Shown in pieces: positions 26,703 through 36,451 of a DNA stretch of 43,048 nucleotides; within the stretch, counting starts at the first letter, position 1; each line of letters begins with the position of its first letter. The position numbers and the translations under genes were made by a program. The notes beneath the pieces are model-generated. The model was given only the letters and a program-made list of their open reading frames with translations, ran no database searches and had not been told where the DNA came from. The stretch is from a bacterium (GTDB lineage: Bacteria > Bdellovibrionota_C > UBA2361 > SZUA-149 > JAQTWB01), in NCBI GenBank assembly GCA_028689495.1, contig JAQTWB010000019.1:1-43048 (forward strand). The letters are read 5' to 3'.

Positions 26703-26757
26703 TAGAAGAGCCTTCCAGGCTCTTGTGAAGCTTCGGTTACGCGCCAGGCTGGCGCGT
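26703..26757. repeat. two adjacent hairpins, probably a dispersed intergenic repeat
   Basis: AAGAGCCT/AGGCTCTT (about 26704-26722, 3-nt loop) is followed by ACGCGCCA/TGGCGCGT (about 26738-26756, 3-nt loop). They lie in a 208-nt gap between flgM-like (plus) and a convergent membrane-protein gene (minus). Neither is followed by a T run. Confidence 0.45.
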
Positions 26758-26786
26758 CTACACTAACCCATAAATCGGAGTAATCC

Positions 26787-26807
26787 CCTAAAAACATGGG
26801 GATGTTT
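26787..26807 (-). terminator. weak terminator of the small membrane-protein gene
   Basis: AAACAT-4 nt-ATGTTT (26792-26807) is followed on the minus strand by TTTTTA. A competing stem ATCCCC/GGGGAT (26783-26803) overlaps it. AT-rich stem, so low confidence. Confidence 0.35.
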
Positions 26808-26818
26808 GCTTAGGTCAA

Positions 26819-27181
26819 TCAGATCTTCTCACCAACGAAGATCTGGGCAATTTTCGCAACGCCATAGGCAAAAAGCCCATAAAAGGAAGTCGCGATCAGA
26901 ATAACTGTTTCTCCAAGCAAAAACGTCACTATGATATTGCTTGCATGTTCGAGGTCGAAATTCACACCGGCAAACCAACGCAAAAACTGACAAACGGGCA
27001 GGTCTACATAGCGGTAAACAAACTCCAGGCCAGGATAAGACGAATAAAGTCTGGTTGCCTGAGCAAATCCAGGTAGAACCTGGCCAAAAATCACCACCGT
27101 ATTGGCGACAACAAAATGGCCGAGCATCAAACCATCAGCCATAACTGAAGCCGTTGTCCGATCGTTTTTTTTCATTCCCAT
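26819..27181 (-). CDS. small integral membrane protein, unknown
   Basis: 120 residues with two clear hydrophobic stretches (about 20-45, GLMLGHFVVANTVVIFG; about 83-108, IIVTFLLGETVILIATSFYG) and one shorter one. No motif is recognised. ATG 27181 has GGGG about 6 nt upstream; an ATG two codons on is also possible. It stands alone between the flgM-like gene and the putA operon, which run the other way. Composition and hydrophobic pattern support a real gene, but no function can be given. Confidence 0.6.
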   Translation of the reverse strand: MGMKKNDRTTASVMADGLMLGHFVVANTVVIFGQVLPGFAQATRLYSSYPGLEFVYRYVDLPVCQFLRWFAGVNFDLEHASNIIVTFLLGETVILIATSFYGLFAYGVAKIAQIFVGEKI

Positions 27182-27233
27182 GTTCGCCCCGCAAAATTTG
27201 CAAGAGATTTAATAACCGAAACAAATTCCGAGC

Positions 27234-27265
27234 TAACCCGGATTTTACACGTAAGTTCCGGGTTA
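27234..27265. repeat. inverted repeat TAACCCGGA/TCCGGGTTA, dispersed family
   Basis: Nine-base arms (27234-27242 and 27257-27265) enclose TTTTACACGTAAGT. The inner ACGTAAGT and outer CCCGGA recur at 16701-16775, and the TTCCGGGTTA arm recurs as tandem copies at 40744-40826. It lies in the upstream region shared by the putA operon and the small membrane-protein gene. Confidence 0.55.
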
Positions 27266-27453
27266 ACCCACTCACCCCGACACTGTCATAAGATGCAAAA
27301 TACAACGGCAAGATTCGTCATACCGCTTATGGCACAAATAGGTGCCAAAAAAACGAAGACTTAGCCTGCATGAACCATCTAAATTTCAGGGAAAGTAACT
27401 CTCTTCTGACGGACAATTCCCTACCTATCTGATAGTGCGACACTGGAGCCCAA

Positions 27454-30400
27454 ATGAACACTGAAGAACTGGAATCGGCAATCAAAATTCTCGGCGAGAA
27501 TATTCTTTCCGATATTCGCAAGGCATCCCGCAAAGGTATGCATCCCGACTTTATCACCGATCGTTTGCTTGGTTGGGGAATGAAGCAGGACAATCTAAAG
27601 GTCGCCCTTTTCCGTTTTGTTGATGTTCTGCCATCACTTGATGACCCAAATACCATCGTCCGAATCGCCCAGGAATACTTTGCACCTCTGAAAAATACGC
27701 TGCCCCGCTTATTGGGAGGTCTGCTGGACTGGCGCAGTGGCCGCATCACATCATCACCGATTGCAGCAATTGCTCAACGTGCCATCAGAAGTGTTGCTTC
27801 GCAATTCATTGTTGGTGAAACCCCCATGCAAGCTCTAGAAAAGCTTCGTGCCATCAGAAAGAAAGGGCGGGGCTTTACTATCGATATTCTCGGAGAAGCA
27901 ACATTAAGCGAAACAGAAGCACAGCGCTATCTCGAACAGTATCTGGAACTACTCGAAACATTACATAACGCCGTGCCTGTCTGGTCGGAGAGTCTACCCA
28001 TTATCGACTCACATCCCGGTGAGCAACGGGTAATCAACATCTCTGTCAAATTATCCGCCCTGTATTCTCAGACAAGCCCACTGGCTAGTGACATCTCAAT
28101 AGCAATACTTTCGGAGACTCTCAGCAAAATCTTCCGTAAGGCCATTGACTGCAACGCCTTTGTCTATCTTGACATGGAAGATACCTCCTTCACTTCAATA
28201 ATTATTGATACCTTCAAAAAAACTCTTTCATTACCAGAATTTTCATCGTGGGATGGCGCAGGAATCGTCCTGCAAGCTTATCTCAAACGAACAGCTGCTG
28301 ACCTGGACGGGTTGATTGAATTTGCTCGTGCCAGAAATATTCCGTTTGCCATTCGACTGGTCAAAGGTGCTTATTGGGACACAGAAACACTTCTGTCGTC
28401 GCAACACGGCTGGCCCAATCCAGTCTGGAGCAGAAAACAACAGACCGATATGGCTTATGAAAAGTTGACCGAACTTTTGCTTAAAAATATCGACTATGTC
28501 TATCCGGCATTTGCTTCCCACAATATTCGCTCTCTCTGTCATGCCGTTTGCCTGGCTGAGATGCTCGGCGTAGCGAAAAACTCTTACGAACTACAATCGC
28601 TCTATGGAATGGCCGAACCGGTAAAAAACTGGTTCGCAAATAACGGTTATCTGGTTCGCGAATACGCTCCGGTTGGGGCAATGATACCGGGAATGAGCTA
28701 TCTTGTCAGAAGACTGCTCGAGAATACCTCAAACGAAAGCTTTCTTAAAAAAACATTTCACGACGAACTGAGTAACGACGAACTTCTCGGTAATCCGGCA
28801 GCGAACTCTGCCCATACTCTGGCACCCGTTTCGAAAGACAAACCAAAAAACTCTTTCGTAAACACTCCGTTACTAGATTTCTCTGAAGAAGATAAGCGCA
28901 CACAATATCTGGCTTCTCTGAGAGAACAAGAGAGGAAACTGCTTAACTGTCCAGTATCGGTTAAACCAATAATCGGCAATCTGGAAATTTCACGACCAAT
29001 AAATGACACATCCGTTATGCCCGATATCCCAACACGGGTAATTGCAAATATCTCAAACGCCACAGAAGGCGATACATTAGTTGCCCTGGAAATGCTGTCA
29101 GCATCATTCCCAACCTGGAGGAATACTCCTGTAAAAGAACGATCTGCCGTCCTGTTAAAAGCAGCCGACATAATTGAAAAAGAACGTATTTCACTTGCCG
29201 CCCTGATTACTATTGAAGCTGGAAAGCCCTGGCTTGAAGCAGACAAGGACGTGGCGGAAGCAATTGACTTCTGTCGTTATTATGCGCTGCAGGCTGAAAC
29301 ACTGTTTAGACCACAAGTCATGGGATCAGCGCCGGGCGAAAGTAACATCTACAGCTATGAACCTCGAGGTGTTGCTGCTGTTATCGCTCCCTGGAATTTC
29401 CCTCTGGCGATTCCCTGCGGCATGTTTGCTGCGGCCCTGGTTACAGGTAACACGGTCGCTCTTAAACCAGCGGAACAAACTCCACTTATTGCGCAAACCT
29501 TGTTTAAAATCTTCCTTGCGGCGGGAACCCCTGATAACTGCATTGCATTTCTCCCCGGCCCAGGCGAAACGATAGGCCGACTGCTTGTCACCAATGGCAA
29601 AGTAGAAACAATTGTTTTTACGGGCTCAAAGGATGTCGGACTGGAAATTATTCAAGAAGCTTCGAAGGTCAAGCCTGAACAAAGACACATCAAGCGTGTC
29701 ATTGTTGAACTTGGTGGCAAAAACGCAATCATCATCGACGAAAGCGCCGACCTTGATGAAGCCGTGGCCGGAGTCATCTATTCCGCTTTCGGTTACGCCG
29801 GACAAAAGTGCAGTGCCGCATCAAGAATAATTGTCCATGAAAGCATCTGGGATACGCTACTTGAGCGACTGGCAAGGGCGGTTGAAAGTATCAATATCCT
29901 GCCAGCAACCGATCCAGCCTGCTATCTCGGTCCGGTAATCGACAGTGTATCGGCAAACAGACTGCGCCTGAAAATCGCCCAAGCCACTAAAGATTGCCAA
30001 TCTCTACTAACCAAAGAATTCAAATTACCTTGTGAAGGAAGAATTCCCGAAGAGGAATCCTGTTACCTGGCCCCGGCGATATTCTGCAATATCCCCGAAG
30101 GTCATTTTCTCCTCAATGAAGAACTCTTCGGTCCGGTAATCGCTGTTATCAAGGCCGAGAGCTTTACCGACGCAATCGGAATCGCACTCGACACACCTTA
30201 TGGGCTAACCGGAGCGGTCTACAGCCGCTCGCCGATCAATATCGCAATAGCGATTGAAGAATTTCGCACGGGAAATCTTTATATCAATCGCTCCTCCACA
30301 GGGGCTCTGGTCGAGCGACAACCCTTCGGAGGCGCTTACATGTCAGGAGTTGGCTCAAAGGCTGGCGGTCCCGACTACCTGATGCAGTTTGTCATACCAC

Positions 30401-30474
30401 GAGTTGTTACCGAAAATACTATTCGTCGTGGTTTTGCACCTTCTGAGGAATATTCGAAAGTTACAGGTGAGTAA
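27454..30474 (+). CDS. putA: bifunctional proline dehydrogenase / delta-1-pyrroline-5-carboxylate dehydrogenase
   Basis: Degrades proline to glutamate in two steps; the FAD-dependent first step feeds electrons to the membrane. 1006 residues, the size of PutA forms that lack the ribbon-helix-helix DNA-binding domain, so it is not its own repressor. N-terminal helical arm, then a PRODH barrel at about 120-430 with ILGEA, NISVKLSALY, LDMED, RLVKGAYWD (from R301) and ASHN plus LYGMAE. The ALDH domain at about 510-985 has APWNFPLAIPCG, KPAEQTP, FTGSKDVG, VELGGKNA with the general base Glu752, GQKCSAASR with the catalytic Cys786, and EELFGPV. Start ATG 27454 with GGAG 5 nt upstream. The ABC permease gene starts 7 nt after its stop, so they are very likely co-transcribed. 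Confidence 0.93.
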   Translation: MNTEELESAIKILGENILSDIRKASRKGMHPDFITDRLLGWGMKQDNLKVALFRFVDVLPSLDDPNTIVRIAQEYFAPLKNTLPRLLGGLLDWRSGRITSSPIAAIAQRAIRSVASQFIVGETPMQALEKLRAIRKKGRGFTIDILGEATLSETEAQRYLEQYLELLETLHNAVPVWSESLPIIDSHPGEQRVINISVKLSALYSQTSPLASDISIAILSETLSKIFRKAIDCNAFVYLDMEDTSFTSIIIDTFKKTLSLPEFSSWDGAGIVLQAYLKRTAADLDGLIEFARARNIPFAIRLVKGAYWDTETLLSSQHGWPNPVWSRKQQTDMAYEKLTELLLKNIDYVYPAFASHNIRSLCHAVCLAEMLGVAKNSYELQSLYGMAEPVKNWFANNGYLVREYAPVGAMIPGMSYLVRRLLENTSNESFLKKTFHDELSNDELLGNPAANSAHTLAPVSKDKPKNSFVNTPLLDFSEEDKRTQYLASLREQERKLLNCPVSVKPIIGNLEISRPINDTSVMPDIPTRVIANISNATEGDTLVALEMLSASFPTWRNTPVKERSAVLLKAADIIEKERISLAALITIEAGKPWLEADKDVAEAIDFCRYYALQAETLFRPQVMGSAPGESNIYSYEPRGVAAVIAPWNFPLAIPCGMFAAALVTGNTVALKPAEQTPLIAQTLFKIFLAAGTPDNCIAFLPGPGETIGRLLVTNGKVETIVFTGSKDVGLEIIQEASKVKPEQRHIKRVIVELGGKNAIIIDESADLDEAVAGVIYSAFGYAGQKCSAASRIIVHESIWDTLLERLARAVESINILPATDPACYLGPVIDSVSANRLRLKIAQATKDCQSLLTKEFKLPCEGRIPEEESCYLAPAIFCNIPEGHFLLNEELFGPVIAVIKAESFTDAIGIALDTPYGLTGAVYSRSPINIAIAIEEFRTGNLYINRSSTGALVERQPFGGAYMSGVGSKAGGPDYLMQFVIPRVVTENTIRRGFAPSEEYSKVTGE

Positions 30475-30481
30475 AATAAAA

Positions 30482-31774
30482 ATGTCACCATTTCGCATTT
30501 GCTACGCCTTTCTCAGAATACCTCGTATATCTCTTACACTTTTGGTAGGCCCGCTTCTCATTGGCTTTCTCCTTGTCATATTTCAGTTGTTCGTCACCAT
30601 GGCCTATAGCGGCCCAAACATAAAAACTGCAAATGAGATGGAAGAAGAACTCGCCGGCAGAAAAAACTACAATCCGATACTGCACTTCCTTTATGAAAAC
30701 GATGGCAAGGAACTGGAAGAAATTAAAGTGTGCCGATGGCAAATCCATGGGGGAAAGGAGCTGCCGCTCCTCGGGTGCGAGCCAAAGGGGTATGATATTG
30801 CCATCCACACCGATTCTCCAGCGACATTCGATGCTTCAGCCTACGTGGAAAGCTATAATGGAGCCGTTGAAAAACTCCACATCTGCAGGGAAAGTTGCAA
30901 AACATCAATTGTAATCGATCATCACGGTGAGACCATTAAAAGCAATATCTACTCGCCATACGCAATGCTGATTTACGTAATCGCAAAAATGGATAACGAT
31001 GACCGCAATCAGGCCAAGCTGAAAGCGCGCAAATCAAATGAAAATTTTGACGAACTTAACGGAACAATGACATTACTTGCACCAGGATATACCCAGCCGA
31101 TTCTCATCAGTGGTATATCCAGGAATCTGGCCTTATCGCTCAATATTGCGGTATTTCTTGCAGCATCCCTCTGGCTAGCCTTGAAGAGTCACCGCAAAGT
31201 ACTGGAATACTTTGGCCGAAATGGCGCATTAATGCCACTCGTGGCTTCCTGTGGCAACAAAACTTTCTATCTGGCAATCTGGTATATCTCACTTTGCCGA
31301 GTTCTCTTCTTTTTCCTCCCGACATTGCCAGTCAATAGTTATGTCCTTTACCAAGCTGTCAACAGTGCCGGTATGAACACATCACTTTTTGAACGCCCAC
31401 TTTATTGTCTGACATGGATTATTTCCGCAACCGCCGCTCTGGCGTTTATTACGATTCTCGGCTCAATCGCCGATTTGAAACACAGAGTGCCTTTCCTCTT
31501 TGTTATTTACAAATACGTGCCCATAATTTTCTGTTTGTCAGGATTTATGCTGTGGTGTCTCTCAATTTTGCTCGGTACTTCATCGGCGATAAATCTTGCA
31601 CGCGATATTGCTTCGGCGATACCGATTGTCGGCCTCGGCCCGTTACTTTTCGCTCCGGTAACAATGCTCAACACTGAAACTATGTTAATTCAGGCATTGC
31701 TTTCAATCGTCTTGTCTGGTGTTCTGGTAAGACGAAATGTCCGGTGGTTCGCCGCACATCTTGACGAGGTGTAG
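30482..31774 (+). CDS. ABC-2-type exporter permease-like membrane protein
   Basis: 430 residues from ATG 30482, with AGGTGAG about 10 nt upstream at the end of putA. TM1 at about 16-40 is followed by an extracytoplasmic domain of about 180 residues with paired Cys (VCRWQ, LLGCEP, HICRESC), then five or six TM segments (for example NIAVFLAASLWLAL, FYLAIWYISLCRVLFFFLP, YVPIIFCLSGFMLWCLSIL, IPIVGLGPLLFAPV). This one-plus-loop-plus-five layout is that of ABC-2/NatB-like exporters, and the ATPase gene follows 1 nt later. The substrate is unknown. Co-transcription with putA hints at a link to amino-acid use or osmolyte handling, but nothing in the sequence proves it. Confidence 0.7.
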   Translation: MSPFRICYAFLRIPRISLTLLVGPLLIGFLLVIFQLFVTMAYSGPNIKTANEMEEELAGRKNYNPILHFLYENDGKELEEIKVCRWQIHGGKELPLLGCEPKGYDIAIHTDSPATFDASAYVESYNGAVEKLHICRESCKTSIVIDHHGETIKSNIYSPYAMLIYVIAKMDNDDRNQAKLKARKSNENFDELNGTMTLLAPGYTQPILISGISRNLALSLNIAVFLAASLWLALKSHRKVLEYFGRNGALMPLVASCGNKTFYLAIWYISLCRVLFFFLPTLPVNSYVLYQAVNSAGMNTSLFERPLYCLTWIISATAALAFITILGSIADLKHRVPFLFVIYKYVPIIFCLSGFMLWCLSILLGTSSAINLARDIASAIPIVGLGPLLFAPVTMLNTETMLIQALLSIVLSGVLVRRNVRWFAAHLDEV

Positions 31775-31775
31775 C

Positions 31776-32768
31776 GTGAAAAACAAGAAAATCCACGATT
31801 ACCCTACCGCCTTGATTACTTTCCAACAGGCCATTGTCAAATACGAGTCGTTTGTTGCTCTCGATATCCCCGCACTTGCTTTTTCCGGCAACAGAATCTG
31901 CCTTGTCGGTCACAATGGCTCAGGTAAATCAACGATGATTAAAGCGCTGTTGCGCTTACTGCCATTGTCTTCGGGGATGCTTGACACACAAATTATCAGT
32001 GCTGGTGAGAAGTTTGCAATAACCCCCTCTCTCCACATGGCCTTCTCTCCGGAACAGGGCTCTGTCTTCAGTGACATATCTGTAGAGGAATACATTCAGA
32101 CCTGGTGTTACATAAAACATCGAAATGCCAAGTATTATCGTCAGGCTGGCGCCAAATACATCGAAGCCCTGAATATCGCGCCTCTGCTCAATAAACTTGG
32201 GCGGGACCTGTCCAAAGGACAACGCCGCAGAGTACAGACAGCTGTTGGTTTTATCGCCGATCCGCTCTTCTTCCTGTTTGACGAACCTTTCGACGGACTC
32301 GATGTCAAGCAGGCGAGCGACTTTGCCGAAATTGTTCGCGAAGAGTCACGCAATAGAGCCTTTCTTCTTTCATCCCATCGGATGGGTATCGTGGAACGAT
32401 TGGCCGATACCATTATTGTCCTCAGCAACGGCAAAGTAGCGGCAATCGGTTCGCTTGAAGATGTTGTTTATTCTCTGGCTTCCCAATGCTTTCATATCAG
32501 CCTTCCCGCGGAGCTACTGCCAAAGGCCAATGAAATCTGTGGCTACCTACAAAAGGAGTTCAACACATCAATAGTGCACAACATCGGAGCTCTGATATCA
32601 ATCACCGGAAACGGCCTATGCCCCGAAACCCTGATTGCCTCACTTGAAAAAGTGAATGTCTGCGCGAACGATATTTTCCCTGTACAACCGTCACTTGAAG
32701 ATGCGATTGATTTCTTCCTGCGGCTGAACCCGAAAATTACTTCCCCGAACGAACCCACTAAAGAATAA
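31776..32768 (+). CDS. ABC exporter ATP-binding protein
   Basis: 330 residues from GTG 31776; GAGG lies 6 nt upstream in the tail of the permease gene, and an ATG 39 nt earlier lies inside that gene without a site. Walker A GHNGSGKST, Q-loop FSPEQGSVFSD, signature LSKGQRRRV (Lys-Gly variant), Walker B FFLFDEPFDGLD, and H-loop SSHR in place of the usual SHD. The tail of about 110 residues after the ATPase core is typical of ABC-2 exporters. It pairs with the permease just upstream. Confidence 0.85.
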   Translation: MKNKKIHDYPTALITFQQAIVKYESFVALDIPALAFSGNRICLVGHNGSGKSTMIKALLRLLPLSSGMLDTQIISAGEKFAITPSLHMAFSPEQGSVFSDISVEEYIQTWCYIKHRNAKYYRQAGAKYIEALNIAPLLNKLGRDLSKGQRRRVQTAVGFIADPLFFLFDEPFDGLDVKQASDFAEIVREESRNRAFLLSSHRMGIVERLADTIIVLSNGKVAAIGSLEDVVYSLASQCFHISLPAELLPKANEICGYLQKEFNTSIVHNIGALISITGNGLCPETLIASLEKVNVCANDIFPVQPSLEDAIDFFLRLNPKITSPNEPTKE

Positions 32769-32820
32769 GCTGAAGAGTAAGCTGGAAAATAAGTTGCGGA
32801 ATAGGCTTTCACCTACCTGC

Positions 32821-35800
32821 CTAAAAAATCCGCAGATAGCGCTTAAAATAAACTGGCACATCACCGGGCAACCCAAACTGCACAAGTGATACCTTGTCTT
32901 CCGTGTATGACAACTCGCGAATGTACCACATACCACTTTGCGGTCGCCATACCACCAGGTCCAGCGACCCGTCCCCGTTATAATCAAACGGCACAGGCAC
33001 GTCACCGGACAGCCCCCACTGCCTGACTATGACCCGTTCATCGCCTGTTGAAATAATCCACTCACCTGTAGACGGTCGCCAGATAGCGGCCTCAGCTCGA
33101 CCATCTCCAGTATAATCCCCGGCCAGCGGAACATCCCCGCTTCGACCAAATGTGAATGTATCTGTTGTTCCATCCAGATAACGAACTATCCAAAGGCCAA
33201 TTTCAGGGCGCCAGATAATTGGCTCAACGGCGCCATCGCCATTAAAATCCGCGGCCAAGGGTACATCGCGCCCGCCTTCACCAAGAGAAAATGTTATCGC
33301 CGACGTCTGCTCTCCAGAAAATGAAATCCACCAACTACCATCGCCGGGCCTGTAAACAACCAAGTCATCCAGTCCATCACCATTGTAATCACCTGGAACT
33401 GGAAAATCGCCAGCTTCCCCCCATTGCAGGATCCGCTGGTCACCCGAAAGATGCCAGAGCCCATTGGCAAATAAAACATTGGTCTGCTCCGCTGATAAGG
33501 AAAAACGCCCGACAAAAGGATATCCATAACCAACACCTAATTCCCCTGAGCGCCTCAGGCCGGAATTAACACGAGTCAAAAACTCTCCCGTATCAAGAAA
33601 TGAATCACCTCTCCAGACAGCGATATCCGACTTGCCATCATGATCCACATCTCCCCGTGCCCCAAGGCCGAGAGACAAGGCCCGATGACTTGAAAAAAAC
33701 TCGGCCTGAGCCAATTCGTGTTTTTCTACCCGACCAAACGACCTGATTTTCCCCGCCAACGTAGAAAAACAACTCACGGAATTATTTACCAGAAAGCAAA
33801 TATCATCACGTCCGTCCTTGTCGCTATCTCGGACAAATGGCAACTCTGGAACAACAAAACCAACACCAGCATCAGTAAAAGAATTGCTCCTGCCAAAGGA
33901 GAGAAACAAGTGCCTCCCCGAAGCCAACCATAAGTGAACCCCCTCCGTGCTCTTTTTCGACCAGAGATAAAGAGCACGATCGGCGAACCCATCACCATCG
34001 AAATCTCCGACAAATGGCATATGTCTTAATGAATTGCTCGCCACAGAAATATTATCGTGTAACTCCTGCGAAGCCATGCCACTACTGAAATTTATGTGCC
34101 AGCTCATGTTTTCCGGACGAAACACAGCCAGATCAGAAATTGCATCTCCATCAAAATCAGCCGCAAGCGGCACATCGCTGGCTAATCCCCAGGGAACTAT
34201 CTTTGTCCCGTTCGACGAATCAATCACCCAGTAACCCTGACCAGCATGACGACGATATATTGCCGGTCGCTGTTTTCCTCTCTCCAGATAGAATACAGGA
34301 AGATCTCCATATAGACCGCCAAACTGTTTCAGTGGTTTTCCACCCTTCGAATAATACCAAACGCCATCAGATGCTCGATATGACAAATCACCACCGATAA
34401 CGCCGGTCTGACAACTACTACCCGGCCAACTAGAAACCTGAGCTCCACTATCAAACGAAAGTAGAGACTGTTCCAGAACCAGTCCTGACTGAGCCTGCCT
34501 ACCAACAGCAAAACTCGACAGATCAGTAAATCGGTCCGCGGCGGCAAAAGCTTCGGGAAGAAGTGAAAGCTTTATGGAATTAACATTGACAAACTCCGCC
34601 AACACTCCCTTTGGCATATGCTCCAAGTCCCAGACAAATGACCCTTGAGAATCCGCACCGGCACTTGAGGCCAACGAAGTCACCTCCGCACCCTTGTCAG
34701 TATTTTCAACCTTCAATTCACCTACAGCCTCACTGCCGACCAGCACCTGCACCAAAAGCTGAGCACGACTCCCTTCGCCATCAACAACAGCTACTGGAAA
34801 TTCAAACTGACCTGAAAGACCTGCCGGGACATCCCACTTCAAAAAATACATCCCGTCATTCCAGGCAAGGAATGCATTACCGGGAAATGAAGCAAGTTTC
34901 CCTGGAACTGAGGCGGCAAAACGCAAGTCATCGCCATCAGGATCAACAAAACGAATCACCTGGGTTATCTGCCGGCCGGCCTGTCCACGAAACGAATACG
35001 TCTCATGCCCTACGGCAAGCACCGGCTCAAGCAACTGAGGTGCCCGATTCAAATTATGCACCAGCAACGTCACTGTTCTTTGGGCAGTCTTGTTAAAAGA
35101 CTTCAGCCGCAGGTGGAATGTAAGTTCTTTGCTCTCCTTCCCATCGAACACAGTATCAAACGAGGGTTTGTAGCGAAATTCAGCAGTTGTCGCATTCAGC
35201 CAGGCTCCATCAGGCAAATCGTCAGATAAGTATAATGTTCCCTTCTCATCTCCAGGCCTGCGAAGAAAATCCACGAAGGTCACTCCCTCGGTCAAAGAAA
35301 ATACCAAGAGCGAGTTGTCCTTCACATCTGACTGATCTGTCATCGCCACCAATTTATCTGCGGAACTGGTCAGATCATCGTCAGCAAAAGCAAAGCATCG
35401 ACTTCCGTCTTCCTCCATGTAATTCAGATACTCTCGAATTGACTGAACCGAATAACCCACAGCATTTGGGGCATAGAACGGCCACATCATACTCGGACCA
35501 TCACTGTAAAAATTCTTGTCGTGACTCATCCCCAGGTAATGTCCAAGCTCATGAACAAAGGTTGTCACGAAACTCGCACGGTAAAAATCGCTATCCCCTC
35601 CCTGGGCGACAAAGATCACCGACCAATCGACAGAAAAACACGACGAACGGATATAAGATAAGCCAAGCGTTTCATGGAAACGCCCTTTCCCCAGAACAAC
35701 AACCAGATCCCTGTCCTCAATATCCTCATTACGCCAACGCTGCCGTCCAGCTTCAAGCATCCCGTAAGCATCGCCACGACTGGCACTTTCAAAATACGGA

Positions 35801-36228
35801 TCATGCGCCTTATCGCGAAAAAGCTGAATTCGTTTAATTTTGAGGCGAAGATGAAGCTCAGCCAGGTAAAGATTTGCAGAAGAAACAAGCGACTCCACCT
35901 GACGAACAACATCGCTTTCCCGACGACCATCGACAAATTCAGAAGGCGCAACAAAAATAACTTCAATATCTCTCCAGAGTAGCTGCTCAACTTCCTTGCC
36001 AACTTCCGACTCGTCATCAGAAGAAGACCTGACACCGGAATCCGGTTGAGATGAGGCACTGCGACAGGAAACTCCCGCTTCTGACTCAGCGTAAAGGGGA
36101 GATGGAAAGATCTGGAATGTAGTGACATAAGCCAGTAGAGCAAACAGCAAGCAGGAAAAGCACGAACCGACCCGGGCCGCAGGACTAGTCCTGCCGGACA
36201 TCAAGGCACCGATCTTGTTCGCTTTCAT
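32821..36228 (-). CDS. secreted zinc metalloprotease (metzincin-like) with C-terminal FG-GAP propeller
   Basis: 1135 residues, start ATG 36228 with GGGAG 5 nt upstream. Signal sequence with a long basic start, core about 22-41, cleavage near LYA-ES (47). Protease domain about 85-285: HELGHYLGMSH (226-236, zinc site HExxHxxGxxH) and a Met-turn in SMMWP (246-250), so a metzincin by motif; subfamily unclear. Residues about 300-500 look like Ig/cadherin-like domains (NRAPQLLEPV, VRFVDPDGDDLRF-like). Residues about 640-1135 are about ten FG-GAP units (WG..GDVPV..DYNGDG..DLVVWRP..G.W.I). It probably digests host, prey or polymer proteins outside the cell, with the propeller for binding or release. 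It is convergent with the ABC operon and lies between that operon and the dcw cluster. Confidence 0.88.
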   Translation of the reverse strand: MKANKIGALMSGRTSPAARVGSCFSCLLFALLAYVTTFQIFPSPLYAESEAGVSCRSASSQPDSGVRSSSDDESEVGKEVEQLLWRDIEVIFVAPSEFVDGRRESDVVRQVESLVSSANLYLAELHLRLKIKRIQLFRDKAHDPYFESASRGDAYGMLEAGRQRWRNEDIEDRDLVVVLGKGRFHETLGLSYIRSSCFSVDWSVIFVAQGGDSDFYRASFVTTFVHELGHYLGMSHDKNFYSDGPSMMWPFYAPNAVGYSVQSIREYLNYMEEDGSRCFAFADDDLTSSADKLVAMTDQSDVKDNSLLVFSLTEGVTFVDFLRRPGDEKGTLYLSDDLPDGAWLNATTAEFRYKPSFDTVFDGKESKELTFHLRLKSFNKTAQRTVTLLVHNLNRAPQLLEPVLAVGHETYSFRGQAGRQITQVIRFVDPDGDDLRFAASVPGKLASFPGNAFLAWNDGMYFLKWDVPAGLSGQFEFPVAVVDGEGSRAQLLVQVLVGSEAVGELKVENTDKGAEVTSLASSAGADSQGSFVWDLEHMPKGVLAEFVNVNSIKLSLLPEAFAAADRFTDLSSFAVGRQAQSGLVLEQSLLSFDSGAQVSSWPGSSCQTGVIGGDLSYRASDGVWYYSKGGKPLKQFGGLYGDLPVFYLERGKQRPAIYRRHAGQGYWVIDSSNGTKIVPWGLASDVPLAADFDGDAISDLAVFRPENMSWHINFSSGMASQELHDNISVASNSLRHMPFVGDFDGDGFADRALYLWSKKSTEGVHLWLASGRHLFLSFGRSNSFTDAGVGFVVPELPFVRDSDKDGRDDICFLVNNSVSCFSTLAGKIRSFGRVEKHELAQAEFFSSHRALSLGLGARGDVDHDGKSDIAVWRGDSFLDTGEFLTRVNSGLRRSGELGVGYGYPFVGRFSLSAEQTNVLFANGLWHLSGDQRILQWGEAGDFPVPGDYNGDGLDDLVVYRPGDGSWWISFSGEQTSAITFSLGEGGRDVPLAADFNGDGAVEPIIWRPEIGLWIVRYLDGTTDTFTFGRSGDVPLAGDYTGDGRAEAAIWRPSTGEWIISTGDERVIVRQWGLSGDVPVPFDYNGDGSLDLVVWRPQSGMWYIRELSYTEDKVSLVQFGLPGDVPVYFKRYLRIF

Positions 36229-36451
36229 TCTGACTCCCGCACCATCTGATTTGTACTGACGACTAAGGCGGCATCAGCATAAACCCTTCAGTTAAAGAAT
36301 CAATGCCTATTTTGCCCGGCGGGGTTGTCGCACGTTTTTGGTAATTAATCAAGCCCTGGGAAAAATTGTCATAGCTCGAAACCGCTCAGGAGCCCCTCAA
36401 AATATTCCCCAAAACTTCACAATGTTAAATACCTATGGGAGAACATCCAGG

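Noticed and set aside
27234-27265. Integration attachment site
   Set aside because: The inverted repeat resembles others in the window, but there is no integrase or tRNA nearby.
36229-36451. Strong terminator after ftsI
   Set aside because: Only short weak stems are visible and none is followed by a T run on the minus strand.
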